A stretch of 64,000 nt of DNA from JAJEAD01 sp964420925 (GCA_964420925.1 CAYQVB010000034.1:1-64000), one strand, 5' to 3'. Positions 44,524-53,690 are shown, counted from the stretch's first letter. The notes: generated from the letters alone by a model not told the origin. A program made the numbers and translations.

Positions 44524-44549
44524 ACCAGATACGCAAGTATCTGGTTTTA
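44524..44549 (-). terminator. Hairpin terminator after tRNA-Gln
   Basis: A perfect 10-bp stem AACCAGATAC / GTATCTGGTT closes a four-base loop (GCAA on the plus strand). On the minus strand it follows the tRNA CCA end and is trailed by GTTTCC, so it probably ends the rplM-rpsI-tRNA transcript, though the T run is weak. Confidence 0.65.
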
Positions 44550-44551
44550 TT

Positions 44552-44625
44552 GGCTGGGGGACTAGGATTCGAACCTAGACTGGCGGAGTCAGAGTCCGCT
44601 GTCCTACCGTTAGACGATCCCCCAG
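44552..44625 (-). tRNA. tRNA-Gln (anticodon CTG)
   Basis: On the minus strand TGGGGGATCGTC... folds into a complete cloverleaf. The anticodon stem GCGGA/TCCGC encloses the loop CTCTGAC with anticodon CTG; the T-arm is CTAGGTTCGAATCCTAG; the 3' CCA is encoded. It lies 16 bp after rpsI on the same strand. Confidence 0.95.
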
Positions 44626-44641
44626 GAGGAATCCGGAAGGG

Positions 44642-45034
44642 CTAGCGCTTGGAGTACTGAGGCCGCTTGCGCGCCTTGTGCAGCCCGACCTTCTTGCGCT
44701 CCACCTCGCGTGCGTCCCGGGTGACGAAACCGGCGCGCCGCAGGGTCCCGCGAAGCGCTTCGTCGTAGTCGATCAGCGCCCGGGTGATTCCGTGACGGAT
44801 GGCGCCCGCCTGTCCGCTGCCACCGCCGCCGCTCACCCGGACGTCGATGTCCACCTTGTCGAGCATGTCGGTGGACTCGAGCGGCTGCCGCACCACCATG
44901 CGGGCCGTCTCGCGTCCGAAGTACTCGTCGAGGGGACGGCGGTTGACCAGTATCCGGCCGTTTCCGGGCCGGAGATACACGCGCGCTGAGGATGTCTTGC
45001 GGCGCCCGGTGCTGTAGTGGATGTTGCCCGGCAT
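44642..45034 (-). CDS. rpsI: 30S ribosomal protein S9
   Basis: This 130-residue protein of the small subunit has a C-terminal tail that reaches the P site. It reads YSTGRRKTSSARVYLRPGNG (N-terminus), GGGGSGQAGAIRHGITRALI, and ends KARKRPQYSKR, the universal S9 tail. It lies 11 bp after rplM in the conserved operon. Confidence 0.97.
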   Translation of the reverse strand: MPGNIHYSTGRRKTSSARVYLRPGNGRILVNRRPLDEYFGRETARMVVRQPLESTDMLDKVDIDVRVSGGGGSGQAGAIRHGITRALIDYDEALRGTLRRAGFVTRDAREVERKKVGLHKARKRPQYSKR

Positions 45035-45045
45035 GGGGAATGACC

Positions 45046-45474
45046 TCAGATGTTCAGGGTCTTGGGCTGCTGCGCGCTGTGCCGATGGTGCGCACCCGGG
45101 TACACGCGCAGCTTGCGGAACATGGCCCGTCCCAGCGGACCCTTCGGCAGCATGCCCCGAACCGCGTGCTCGATGACCCGTGTCGGGTGCCTCTCGAGCA
45201 TCCGCTCCAGGGATACTGAGCGAATGCCGCCCGGATAGCCGGAGTGGCGATGGTAGAGCTTCTGGGTGAGCTTCCGTCCGGTTACCGCGACCCGTGACGC
45301 GTTCACCACGACGATGTAGTCACCGGTATCCACATGAGGGGTGTACACCGGCTTGTGCTTGCCCCGCAGGCGCTGCGCAACCGCGCTCGCGAGTCGGCCG
45401 AGCGGCTTCTCCGCCGCGTCCACCACGTACCAGTCGCGTTCTACCGTCTCGGATCTGGCGCTGAATGTCTTCAC
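45046..45474 (-). CDS. rplM: 50S ribosomal protein L13
   Basis: This 142-residue early-assembly protein of the large subunit has WYVVDAAEKPLGRLAS, YIVVVNASRVAVTGRK, KLYHRHSGYPGGI and RGMLPKGPLGRAMFRKLRVY. The length is canonical. It is the first gene of the rplM-rpsI operon. Confidence 0.97.
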   Translation of the reverse strand: MKTFSARSETVERDWYVVDAAEKPLGRLASAVAQRLRGKHKPVYTPHVDTGDYIVVVNASRVAVTGRKLTQKLYHRHSGYPGGIRSVSLERMLERHPTRVIEHAVRGMLPKGPLGRAMFRKLRVYPGAHHRHSAQQPKTLNI

Positions 45475-45585
45475 CTGTGACCCTGTGAGCTTACAGTGCG
45501 TCGCACCGCAGCGAAGACGGCGCGAGAGAGCCCAAAAAAAGGGGTGCGCATCCTACTCAAAGCCCCGAGGAAGTGTCAACGCGAG

Positions 45586-45777
45586 TGTCAGGAGCAAACA
45601 GTCTGTCCGGAGCAGTAGCGCGTGAGTTGTCCGGTTGGATGGGCACCGAGGAGGTGGCCCATGACCAGGACCCAAGTGCTGCAGGAGAGCCGGCGGTTGA
45701 GATTCGAGGAAGCGTACGGGGGATGGCGGGAGAGGCGGTTGACGCAGGAGGAGGCGGCGAGACTGCTCGGGCCGTGA
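45586..45777 (+). mobile_element. IS remnant: left end and N-terminus of an ISNCY-type transposase
   Basis: After a probable element end beginning TGTCAGGAGCAAACAGTCTG, a ribosome site GAGGAGG precedes ATG 45661. The 38-residue product, with RRLRFEEAYGGWRERRLTQE and EAARLLGP, matches the N-terminal segment of ISNCY-type transposases, which normally continues through a helix-turn-helix. A stop codon at 45775 ends it. No right end or catalytic domain follows. Confidence 0.5.
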
Positions 45778-45950
45778 CCGACTCGGATCCAAGGGGAACC
45801 GGGACCCTTGACCGCGCCTCGATGCATGAAGCCCGCAGGGGAGGCAGAATACCGGGCAGGCCCGGAATCGCTTCGACCCTGCGGGGCGCAGCAACAAGGT
45901 TCCAACGGGCCTCGCGTCCAGTGCGGTGAAGGAAAGCGACAGGCGAGAAC
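45778..45950. other. Spacer before coq7, nothing assigned
   Basis: About 170 bp between the IS remnant and coq7. It may include more decayed element sequence. No ORF, tRNA or clear promoter is supported. Confidence 0.4.
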
Positions 45951-46607
45951 ATGAGCGACACGGTGCGCCGCCATACCCTCCTCGACCAGTTGTTCATGGC
46001 GCTCGGCCAGGCGTTGCACGCAACGCATCCCGCTCCGCGGTCTCCGGCCCGTCCGAGTCCGGCGGCGTCGGTGGCGGATCCCGTCCCGCCCCTGGCGGAG
46101 GAGGAACGCCGCCGCTCGGCCGCGCTGATGCGGGTGAATCACGCCGGTGAAGTTGCCGCCCAGGCGCTCTACCACGGGCAGGCGCTCGGGGCCCGGCGCA
46201 GCGACGTTCGGCACACGCTCCTTCGCGCCGCCGAGGAGGAGAACGACCACCTCGACTGGTGCGGAGCGCGAGTGGACGAGCTCGGGGCGAGGACCAGCCG
46301 CCTCGGGGGACTGTGGTACTTCGGATCCTTCTTGCTCGGGGCGGCGGCAGGGGCTGCCGGCGATCGGGTGAGCCTGGGTTTTCTCGCCGAGACCGAGCGG
46401 CAGGTCGTCCGGCATCTCGACAATCACCTCGACCGTCTTCCCGAACGCGACGCGAAGAGCCGCGCCATCCTCGGCACCATGCGACGCGACGAGGCGGCCC
46501 ATGCGAGCGCGGCGCTCGCGGCGGGCGCGACTCTGCCGCCTGCTCCGGTGCGCATCGCGATGCGCTGCCTGTCTCGCGTCATGACCACCACCGCGTACCG
46601 GCTCTAG
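45951..46607 (+). CDS. coq7: Demethoxyubiquinone hydroxylase, Coq7 type
   Basis: This 218-residue di-iron carboxylate oxygenase performs the C6 hydroxylation late in aerobic ubiquinone synthesis, replacing the flavoenzyme UbiF. Iron ligands lie in MRVNHAGEVAAQALYHGQ, AEEENDHLDW (ExxH), FLAETERQVVRHLDNHL and MRRDEAAHAS (ExxH). A hydrophobic stretch in the middle (FGSFLLGAAAGAAG) allows peripheral membrane contact. ATG 45951 follows a GAGAA sequence. Pathway partner UbiA is at 17717. Confidence 0.93.
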   Translation: MSDTVRRHTLLDQLFMALGQALHATHPAPRSPARPSPAASVADPVPPLAEEERRRSAALMRVNHAGEVAAQALYHGQALGARRSDVRHTLLRAAEEENDHLDWCGARVDELGARTSRLGGLWYFGSFLLGAAAGAAGDRVSLGFLAETERQVVRHLDNHLDRLPERDAKSRAILGTMRRDEAAHASAALAAGATLPPAPVRIAMRCLSRVMTTTAYRL

Positions 46608-46657
46608 CTCCGCGAGGCCGGCTCCAAGGCGGCGCCCTCTCCCGCCCGAAGGCGCGC

Positions 46658-47011
46658 TCAGGTCTTCCCGGTGCCGGGATCTCTGCCCGGAGGAGCGTAG
46701 GGCATCGGAAAGTGCGCGATGTTCCCTGAGCTCTCGCCCGCCGCATGCACCTTGTTGGCGCCCGACTTGTCGACCTGGTCCACTCGAATCACGGAGTGAA
46801 TCGGCACGTAGGTGCGCTCGACGCCCGCGAACTCGTTCTTCAACTTCTCCTCGGAAGGGTCGACCAGGATGGCGGTGCGTTCACCGAAGATCAGATCGGC
46901 GATCTCCAGGAAGCCGTACATCTCGCTGTGACTCACGCTGCGCGCGTACAGCTCGTAGACTTTTCCCTGGTTGTGAAAGACGACCCGGTAGGTTCGCTTC
47001 TTCGAAGCCAT
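46658..47011 (-). CDS. DUF1820 family protein
   Basis: A 117-residue cytoplasmic protein of the DUF1820 family, found mainly in gamma- and betaproteobacteria and without assigned role. Marks are YRVVFHNQGKVYELYARSV, MYGFLEIADLIFGE and VDPSEEKLKNEF, and a conserved VPIHSVIRVDQVDK near the C-terminus. Confidence 0.85.
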   Translation of the reverse strand: MASKKRTYRVVFHNQGKVYELYARSVSHSEMYGFLEIADLIFGERTAILVDPSEEKLKNEFAGVERTYVPIHSVIRVDQVDKSGANKVHAAGESSGNIAHFPMPYAPPGRDPGTGKT

Positions 47012-47095
47012 GGCGGGATGGATGCCGGAATCCGGTGACGTTGCGCGCGATTATAGGGTAAATGGATCGGGCGGCAACGCGCGGCGACGCGGCGC

Positions 47096-47770
47096 TCACG
47101 GGTCCCCGGGGACGCCGAATGCGGGCGCGAGACTGGGGTCGACGGCCCGCTGGCGATAGTCGGCGGCCTGAGGGCCATAGGCATCCCACACCCGCCTCAG
47201 CTCCGCGATGGGCGCGTCGTGCCAGTCCACCCTCAGGTCCACGGTGGGCCAGACCAGCGTATCCACCAGCTTGAGGCCGGCGGATCGCACCGGTCCCTCC
47301 TCGCCTCCCGCCCGCTCGCCCGCTTCCAGGGCGGCGAGAAGGCGCTCGACGAGAATCGCATCGGGGAGGCTCGCGAATGCGTCGCACATCGCCCGCGGGA
47401 CTCCCTGCGAGGCGAGGATGTTGCCCGCGGCGATGCAATCCTCTCCCGTCGCGGTCGCCCAGGTTCCGAGCGTGCGGGCGCCGCTGTGGTGGGCGCCTTC
47501 GCCGCTCGCTCCGAGCACCGTGAGCTGTCGATAGTCGGGGTGGGTGTCGGCCTGCACGAGCAGGTCTCGCACCCTCGCTGCATCGAGCCCTCTCGCGAGC
47601 AGGTCGAGGCCGAGATCACCGAGCGTGGGATTGGTGATGTTCTGGCTGGCCACTGCTCCCACCTCCGCCCGCACCCACGCGCAGCGGCTGGCCACGCAGG
47701 GGCTGGACGAGGTCACCACCACGCCGAACTCGCCGCTTCGGGGGCAGCGCCCGAGCAGGGAAAAGGTCAT
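47096..47770 (-). CDS. DUF1028 family (Ntn-hydrolase-like) protein
   Basis: A 224-residue protein of the DUF1028 family, whose fold is related to N-terminal nucleophile hydrolases; the reaction is not known. It starts MTFSLLGRCPRSGEFGVVVT and shows VGAVASQNITNP and ATGEDCIAAGNILAS. Its ATG overlaps the stop of the GcvT-SHMT gene (ATGA at 47767-47770), so it is translated with that enzyme. A role in one-carbon or glycine metabolism is possible by context only. Confidence 0.82.
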   Translation of the reverse strand: MTFSLLGRCPRSGEFGVVVTSSSPCVASRCAWVRAEVGAVASQNITNPTLGDLGLDLLARGLDAARVRDLLVQADTHPDYRQLTVLGASGEGAHHSGARTLGTWATATGEDCIAAGNILASQGVPRAMCDAFASLPDAILVERLLAALEAGERAGGEEGPVRSAGLKLVDTLVWPTVDLRVDWHDAPIAELRRVWDAYGPQAADYRQRAVDPSLAPAFGVPGDP

Positions 47771-50520
47771 CGTGCGAGGTCCGGTGGAAAGCAGTAGCGC
47801 ATGTCGGTGAACCCGCTTCGCAGGGCGCGCACCCGGTCACGCCACCGATCGGAGGGTTTGGCGTCCGCGGCCCGAACGATCTCGGCGAGCAGGCGGGCGA
47901 GGGCGGCGAAATCTTCGGCCTCCATGCCGTAGCGGGTCATCTCCTGGGCGCCCATGCGCACTCCGCTCGCGGCCGCGAAGCTCGGGTCGTCGTGGAAGGC
48001 CTGCGGGTTGGTGATGATGTGGTTGTGCTCGAGCCGGGAGGCGAGACGCTCCCCCCGGGCGCGGGCGCCACGCAGCAGCACCTGGTGGGTGGCGGTGAAG
48101 TCGAGCGCGGAGTCGCCTTCGAGCACCAAGCCCTCATCGCGCAGTGCGCGCGCGAAAGCCTTGGCATTCGAGATCACGCGAGGCGGGTAGGAGTCCTTGA
48201 ACTCGATCATCTCGTAGGTTGCGCCGAGCAGCCCCAGCAGGGTGCCGAGGTGATGGTTGCTCACGTGGCCGGGGAAGGTGCGCGATTCGATGTGGCGCCA
48301 GAGCCCCTCGAACTCCGAGCCGGGCGCGATGTTGCTCAAGATTACGCCGCGCTGCGGCCCGAAGAAGCTCTTGTGCGTGGAGCCGGTGACCACGTCGGCG
48401 CCCTCGGCGAGCGGGTCCTGGAAATGGGGGCCGAGCAGGCCGAGCACGTGGGCGCCGTCGTACATGAGGAGAGGGCGATCGGGATTCTCCCGGTCGAACT
48501 CCCGGTGCACGAAGTCCGCGATCTCCCGAACCGGTTCCGGGTGAATGATGACGCTGCGGCCGAACACGATGAGATCGGGGCGCGCGCTCGCGATGAGGGC
48601 CAGGGCCGCCGGCACGTCGACGCGGTGAGGGTCTTCGCGGAGGATCGGGAAGTGGATTGCCGCCGGGCGCTCGGTGCGCGGGTCGATCGCGACGTAGTTC
48701 TTGAGCGCACCCGGCACCTGTGCGCTGAGGTGGCCTCCCTTGGTGAGATCGTGAACGAGCACCGGACCGAGCCGCTCGCTCGCTCGGGCGCCTCGGAACC
48801 GGTTTCGGAACTGCATGAGCGCGTCGTAGACGACGTCGTTGGCCATCTGTCCACTGATGGGGCGCGTCTCCGCCTGGGTGCATCCGAAGAATGCCCGCAG
48901 CGCCGCCTTCAGCTCTTCTTCGCACTCCATGATGAAGGCGGTGCCCTTGTAGTAGCGCACTTCGGGGGAATTGGGCCCTAGCGCCCGGAGGCGGTTGTGC
49001 TCGTTGTAGCGCCCCGAAGGATCGCCGGTGCAGAGCGCGTCGACGTAGGCCGAGGTGCACTGTTCCGAGGGGATGAGATTGATGCACTCTTCGCGGCGCC
49101 AGCGATGGTTTGCGCGCGCGCGGGCATTGAGGCGCGCCGCCTGCGATCGCGCGGTATCCGGCACCAGGATCGACGGGGAAGAAGGCGCCTCGAAGCCGGG
49201 GTAGGGGCGCGTGTAGGGCGCCGCCGGCCATACATTGCGCTCCACCACTTCCACTTCGAAGCTTCGGCCGCGGTCGTCGCTCGCTTCGAGCACCACCGGG
49301 CGGTCGCTGCGGTAGCGCAGGCGGTTGTCCATCAAGGCGAGTCCGATGGGACGCAGCTCGTGGGTATCCGAGGGCGATGCGTCGACTCCGGCGCCGTTGA
49401 AGGCGGAATAGGGGACGGTGGTGCCGGAGGTCACGTAGCCCACCGCTTCGCCCTCGTGGTGGAGTGTGTAGCCGGTGCGCAGAGGACGACGGCTGCCGAA
49501 GGCGGCGATGGGCTGCACGAGCTGCGGGAGCAGATCGGCCTCGGGACCGGAGAGCTCGCCGCGGCGGATCCGCACATACTGCTCGCGCTGCCGGACCAGC
49601 GCCTCGCTGCCCAGGTAGCTCTCGTCGCTCGACGCGCGCACCGCGAACCTCGCCAGCGCATTCGCGAAGATGGGAATGTCCCGGCCTTCGCGATCGATGC
49701 CGAGCTCGTTACCGTAGAGAGGCAGCCCCGCTTCCAGGCGCAGCGAGTTGCGTGCGCCGAGACCCACCGGGGCGGCCCCGAGCTCCACCAGCCGGTTCCA
49801 GAGGTCCAGAGTGAGGTCGCGGGGCGGGAAGAGCTCGAAGCAGATGGACTCTCCGGTGTAGCCGGTGCGCGAGAGAGTCATCTCCCGTCCTTCGAAGCGT
49901 ACGCTCGCGAGCCGGTTGCGCTTGTTTTCGGGCAGCGAATCGGGGCCGAACACGTCCTCGGCGATGACCTCGGCGCCCGGACCCTGGAGCGCCAGCATGC
50001 ACACTTCTTCGCTCCGGTCGGCGAGCGCGCAATCTGCACCGATCCGCTCCGAGAGCCACGCCCAGTCCTTGGGGCGGTTGTCCGCGTTGACCACGAGCAG
50101 GAAGCGGTCCGCGGCGAGGCGGTACAGATAGGCGTCGTCGACGGCGCCGCCTTCGTCATTTGCGAGGAAGGTGTACTGGGCGTGACCGGCTTCCAGCGCC
50201 CGCGCGTTGTTCGTGAGCGTGCCCTGAAGAAAGGACTCGGCGCCCTTTCCGGAAATCTCGAAGCGGCCCATGTGGGACACATCGAAGAGCCCTGCTCCGC
50301 GCCGGGTGGCGAGGTGCTCGCCGATGATGCCGGTGCGGTACTGAACCGGCATCTCGAATCCCGCAAAGGGCACCATCTTTCCGCCCTGCTCGACATGCCA
50401 GGAGTGGAGCTCGGTGTGCTGGAGCACGCCGTCGTCCAGCCAGTCATCGATCCACTGCTTGCCATGCTCACTCCCCCGGGGGGACGCGGAGGGAAGGGTC
50501 TGTTCCGATTTTTCGCTCAT
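47767..50520 (-). CDS. Fused aminomethyltransferase (GcvT) and serine hydroxymethyltransferase (GlyA)
   Basis: A 917-residue fusion. Residues about 30-440 are GcvT, the tetrahydrofolate-dependent T-protein fold (PFAGFEMPVQY, GLFDVSHMGRFEISG, DDAYLYRLAADRFLLVVNA, LSRTGYTGE, GLGARNSLRLEAGLPLYG). Residues about 460-917 are serine hydroxymethyltransferase (INLIPSEQCTSAYV, SGQMANDVVYDAL, PLLMYDGAHVLGL, and the PLP lysine in TGSTHKSFFGP). Both halves keep key residues. The T domain would form methylene-tetrahydrofolate from an aminomethyl donor, and the second domain would join it to glycine to make serine, allowing channelling. No gcvP or gcvH is in the window. It follows moaA on the same strand and couples to the DUF1028 gene. 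Confidence 0.88.
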   Translation of the reverse strand: MSEKSEQTLPSASPRGSEHGKQWIDDWLDDGVLQHTELHSWHVEQGGKMVPFAGFEMPVQYRTGIIGEHLATRRGAGLFDVSHMGRFEISGKGAESFLQGTLTNNARALEAGHAQYTFLANDEGGAVDDAYLYRLAADRFLLVVNADNRPKDWAWLSERIGADCALADRSEEVCMLALQGPGAEVIAEDVFGPDSLPENKRNRLASVRFEGREMTLSRTGYTGESICFELFPPRDLTLDLWNRLVELGAAPVGLGARNSLRLEAGLPLYGNELGIDREGRDIPIFANALARFAVRASSDESYLGSEALVRQREQYVRIRRGELSGPEADLLPQLVQPIAAFGSRRPLRTGYTLHHEGEAVGYVTSGTTVPYSAFNGAGVDASPSDTHELRPIGLALMDNRLRYRSDRPVVLEASDDRGRSFEVEVVERNVWPAAPYTRPYPGFEAPSSPSILVPDTARSQAARLNARARANHRWRREECINLIPSEQCTSAYVDALCTGDPSGRYNEHNRLRALGPNSPEVRYYKGTAFIMECEEELKAALRAFFGCTQAETRPISGQMANDVVYDALMQFRNRFRGARASERLGPVLVHDLTKGGHLSAQVPGALKNYVAIDPRTERPAAIHFPILREDPHRVDVPAALALIASARPDLIVFGRSVIIHPEPVREIADFVHREFDRENPDRPLLMYDGAHVLGLLGPHFQDPLAEGADVVTGSTHKSFFGPQRGVILSNIAPGSEFEGLWRHIESRTFPGHVSNHHLGTLLGLLGATYEMIEFKDSYPPRVISNAKAFARALRDEGLVLEGDSALDFTATHQVLLRGARARGERLASRLEHNHIITNPQAFHDDPSFAAASGVRMGAQEMTRYGMEAEDFAALARLLAEIVRAADAKPSDRWRDRVRALRSGFTDMRYCFPPDLAR

Positions 50521-50584
50521 CGATGGGATGCCCTCTTCGTGACGGAGCGGCGAGACGGTTCGACGTGCCCGGGCCCGCGGTGTT

Positions 50585-51610
<1,026 letters not shown>

Positions 51611-51844
51611 CGCTCGGGCTGCCGCCGATTCCGGAAGGATCGAACTCAAAATGGTAACGCATGCGCGGTGCGAGCAGGGAATCCGGATCGCCCGAACTCC
51701 GGCGGCAAACGGGAAGGCCTACCGTCGCCGTCGAAGGGATGGATCGTGGCGTTCTCCGATTGCGCGGCCCGTCGATCCCGGCGTTTGCGTGCGACGGTCC
51801 GAAAGGGAAAGAATGAGAGACCGATCATTCGGAGGTCGCCGCTC

Positions 51845-52528
51845 ATGAGCACGTCAACGGAAAGAGCACTGATCGTGGGGGTGGGGGGAGGACTGAGCGC
51901 TTCCCTGGCGCGCCTGTGCCGTGCGGAGGGAATGGGGGTCGCGCTTGCCGCGCGGGACGTCGAAAAGCTCCGGGACTTGAAGGCGGAGACGGACGCCTGG
52001 ACCTTTCCCTGCGACGCGAGCGATGCCAAGAGCGTCGACCGCCTCTTCGGAGCCCTGCGGCGAGACTTCGGGACGCCGGACCTCGTGGTGTACAACCCGA
52101 GCGCGCGAGCCCGAGGCCCCCTCGTGGACCTCGACGTCGAGGCGGTGCGCAGAGGCTTGATGATCACCTGCTTCGGAGGCTTCCTGGTGGGAAGGGCCGC
52201 CGCCGCGATGATGCTCGAGCAGGGACACGGCACCATTCTATTCACCGGCGCCTCGGCGAGCGTCAAGGGATACGCCCGCTCCGCGTCTTTCGCGATGGGC
52301 AAGTTCGGTCTGCGCGGCCTGGCGCAGAGCATGGCCCGGGAGCTCGCCCCGCGGAACATCCACGTTGGCCACTTCGTGATAGACGGTGGCATCGGAAGAA
52401 ACGCCGGCGATGCCGACGATCGACTCGAGCCCGATGCCATTGCCGCGAGCTATCTTCACGTCCACCGCCAGCACCGCAGCGCGTGGACCTGGGAGATTGA
52501 GCTTCGGCCCTGGGTTGAGACCTTCTAG
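51845..52528 (+). CDS. SDR-family oxidoreductase with Tyr-to-Phe active-site change
   Basis: A 227-residue Rossmann-fold short-chain dehydrogenase. The nucleotide loop is GVGGGLSASLAR, the acidic pocket PCDASDAKSVDRLF, and the serine region ILFTGASASVKG. The position of the catalytic tyrosine in YxxxK reads FAMGK (SASFAMGKFGLRGL), so Phe replaces Tyr while the lysine stays. Close relatives with the same change may exist; either another residue supplies the proton or the protein has a different role. It stands alone between moaA and an outer-membrane protein gene. Confidence 0.8.
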   Translation: MSTSTERALIVGVGGGLSASLARLCRAEGMGVALAARDVEKLRDLKAETDAWTFPCDASDAKSVDRLFGALRRDFGTPDLVVYNPSARARGPLVDLDVEAVRRGLMITCFGGFLVGRAAAAMMLEQGHGTILFTGASASVKGYARSASFAMGKFGLRGLAQSMARELAPRNIHVGHFVIDGGIGRNAGDADDRLEPDAIAASYLHVHRQHRSAWTWEIELRPWVETF

Positions 52529-52909
52529 CCGCCATGCGGAGACCGGTCTCCTCATGGCGGCGGATGCTCCTCTCCTGATCCTTCGTTCAACGTAAGCCGC
52601 GACACCGTCCCCGGACTTCGCAGCGGACCGGCCCGCCCGGTCCGCCGGCTTCCGGCATGCGGGAGCCGTTCATGGCGCCGGCATGCCCTTGCGCCCGAGC
52701 GCTTCCCACGCCGGTGGCCGCGCACCTCGACGCCATGCCTCATCCGGGGGAGATCCCCGAACCGGAGCGGAGCCGCAGCGTCATGGCTCCTGTCCGTCAC
52801 GGTCGGGAAAGTGACCTCGAGAGCCGACTCCAGGTGGTGGATTATCCTGATAAAGTGCTTTAATCTATAGATGTATCTTACGGAAATATATTTAAAAAGG
52901 AGTGAAGCA
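52529..52909 (+). promoter_or_regulatory. Intergenic region with AT-rich leader of the outer-membrane gene
   Basis: Most of this 381-bp region shows nothing recognisable. The last 70 bp (52841-52909) are strikingly AT-rich, with TATAGA near 52866 as a possible -10 and AAGGAG at 52897-52902 as a strong ribosome site seven bases before GTG 52910. No clear -35 is seen. Confidence 0.45.
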
Positions 52910-53650
52910 GTGCGCAAGCTGGTGACAATCGCGATTTCGGCTGCGTGGCTCTCGTCGGCGTCTCCGCTCTGGGCAGCTTCGCTGGGGGAGCAGTTCGGCA
53001 ACGGCGCCGCGCACGTCGGGCTGCACGGTGGCACGCTCGGAGCGGGTGTGAACGCCGGGTACGATTTCTCGAACGACCTCGCGATCCGGGGGCTGGTGAA
53101 CTACTTCAACCTGGACTTCGACGGCGAAAAGGCCGGCAACGAGTATGACGGAGAGCTGGACCTGCGTTCGCTGGGGCTGTTGGTCGACTGGCACCCCTTC
53201 TGGGGCGCGTTCCGGGTGTCCGGCGGGGCATTTCTGAACAACAATCGGCTCTCGGCGTCGACCGAGGGCATGGCGCTGAACATTGGAAACAACGAGTATC
53301 CCGCCGATCTCAGCTTTCGCATGGAGTTCGAGAAGGCCGCGCCGTACCTGGGCATCGGCTGGACGAGCGGGCGAGGCGAGGGCGGACTCTCGTTTACCGC
53401 CGACATCGGCGCTCTCTTTCGAAGTGTCCCCAGGGTTTCCGCTTCAGGTCGGATCAGAGACTGCGGATTCACGGTGTCGAGGGAAGGCGACGCCGAGGTC
53501 GATTGCTCTCAGGTCCCGGGCATTCTGGAAGCCTCCCTGGAGAGGGACATGGAGAGGGACCTGGAGCTGGAGCATGATGCGCTCCGGGACGACCTCGACA
53601 AATTGAAGATCTACCCGGTCATCTCTCTCGGGCTCTCTTACCGTTTCTGA
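52910..53650 (+). CDS. Outer-membrane beta-barrel protein
   Basis: A 246-residue exported protein. From GTG 52910 (AAGGAG upstream) it has a signal peptide (LVTIAISAAWLSSASPLWA) cleaved before ASLGEQ. The rest alternates hydrophobic and polar residues as in barrel strands (HVGLHGGTLGAGVNAGYDF, LGLLVDWHPFWGAFRVSGG) and ends in aromatic YPVISLGLSYRF, the C-terminal signature for outer-membrane insertion. Members of this type appear as OmpW- or porin-like hypothetical proteins. An insert with two cysteines and an acidic coiled-coil stretch (LERDMERDLELEHDALRDD) is unusual. Confidence 0.75.
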   Translation: MRKLVTIAISAAWLSSASPLWAASLGEQFGNGAAHVGLHGGTLGAGVNAGYDFSNDLAIRGLVNYFNLDFDGEKAGNEYDGELDLRSLGLLVDWHPFWGAFRVSGGAFLNNNRLSASTEGMALNIGNNEYPADLSFRMEFEKAAPYLGIGWTSGRGEGGLSFTADIGALFRSVPRVSASGRIRDCGFTVSREGDAEVDCSQVPGILEASLERDMERDLELEHDALRDDLDKLKIYPVISLGLSYRF

Positions 53651-53690
53651 GAAGCGTCCGGCAGACGGTGCGCACCGGGAAAGAGGCGAG

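Larger units (their letters stand above)
39820..44551. mobile_element. Degenerate integrative island at tRNA-Gln
   Basis: This region abuts the 3' end of tRNA-Gln, the usual target of tyrosine integrases. It holds an HEPN remnant, a PIN-like gene, a BrnT-like fragment, an HEPN-like gene, an AbiE pair, and on the tRNA side fragments of a phage prohead protease, an IS1182-type transposase and a P4-type integrase. Codon and base usage vary from gene to gene. I found no second copy of the tRNA 3' end that would mark the far boundary, so the left edge is set at the end of the catabolic operon. Confidence 0.65.

Noticed and set aside
39820..44625. Direct repeat of the tRNA-Gln 3' end as island boundary
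   Set aside because: I searched by eye for copies of the T-arm and acceptor sequence on the far side and found none, so no att pair is claimed.
44442..44645. Plus-strand 67-codon frame containing GGLGFEPRLAESE
   Set aside because: This peptide comes from reading the tRNA-Gln gene in antisense; it is a frequent false prediction.
45778..45950. Possible group II intron or other structured RNA after the IS stump
   Set aside because: The wording of the sequence is suggestive, but no domain V hairpin or reverse transcriptase frame can be shown.
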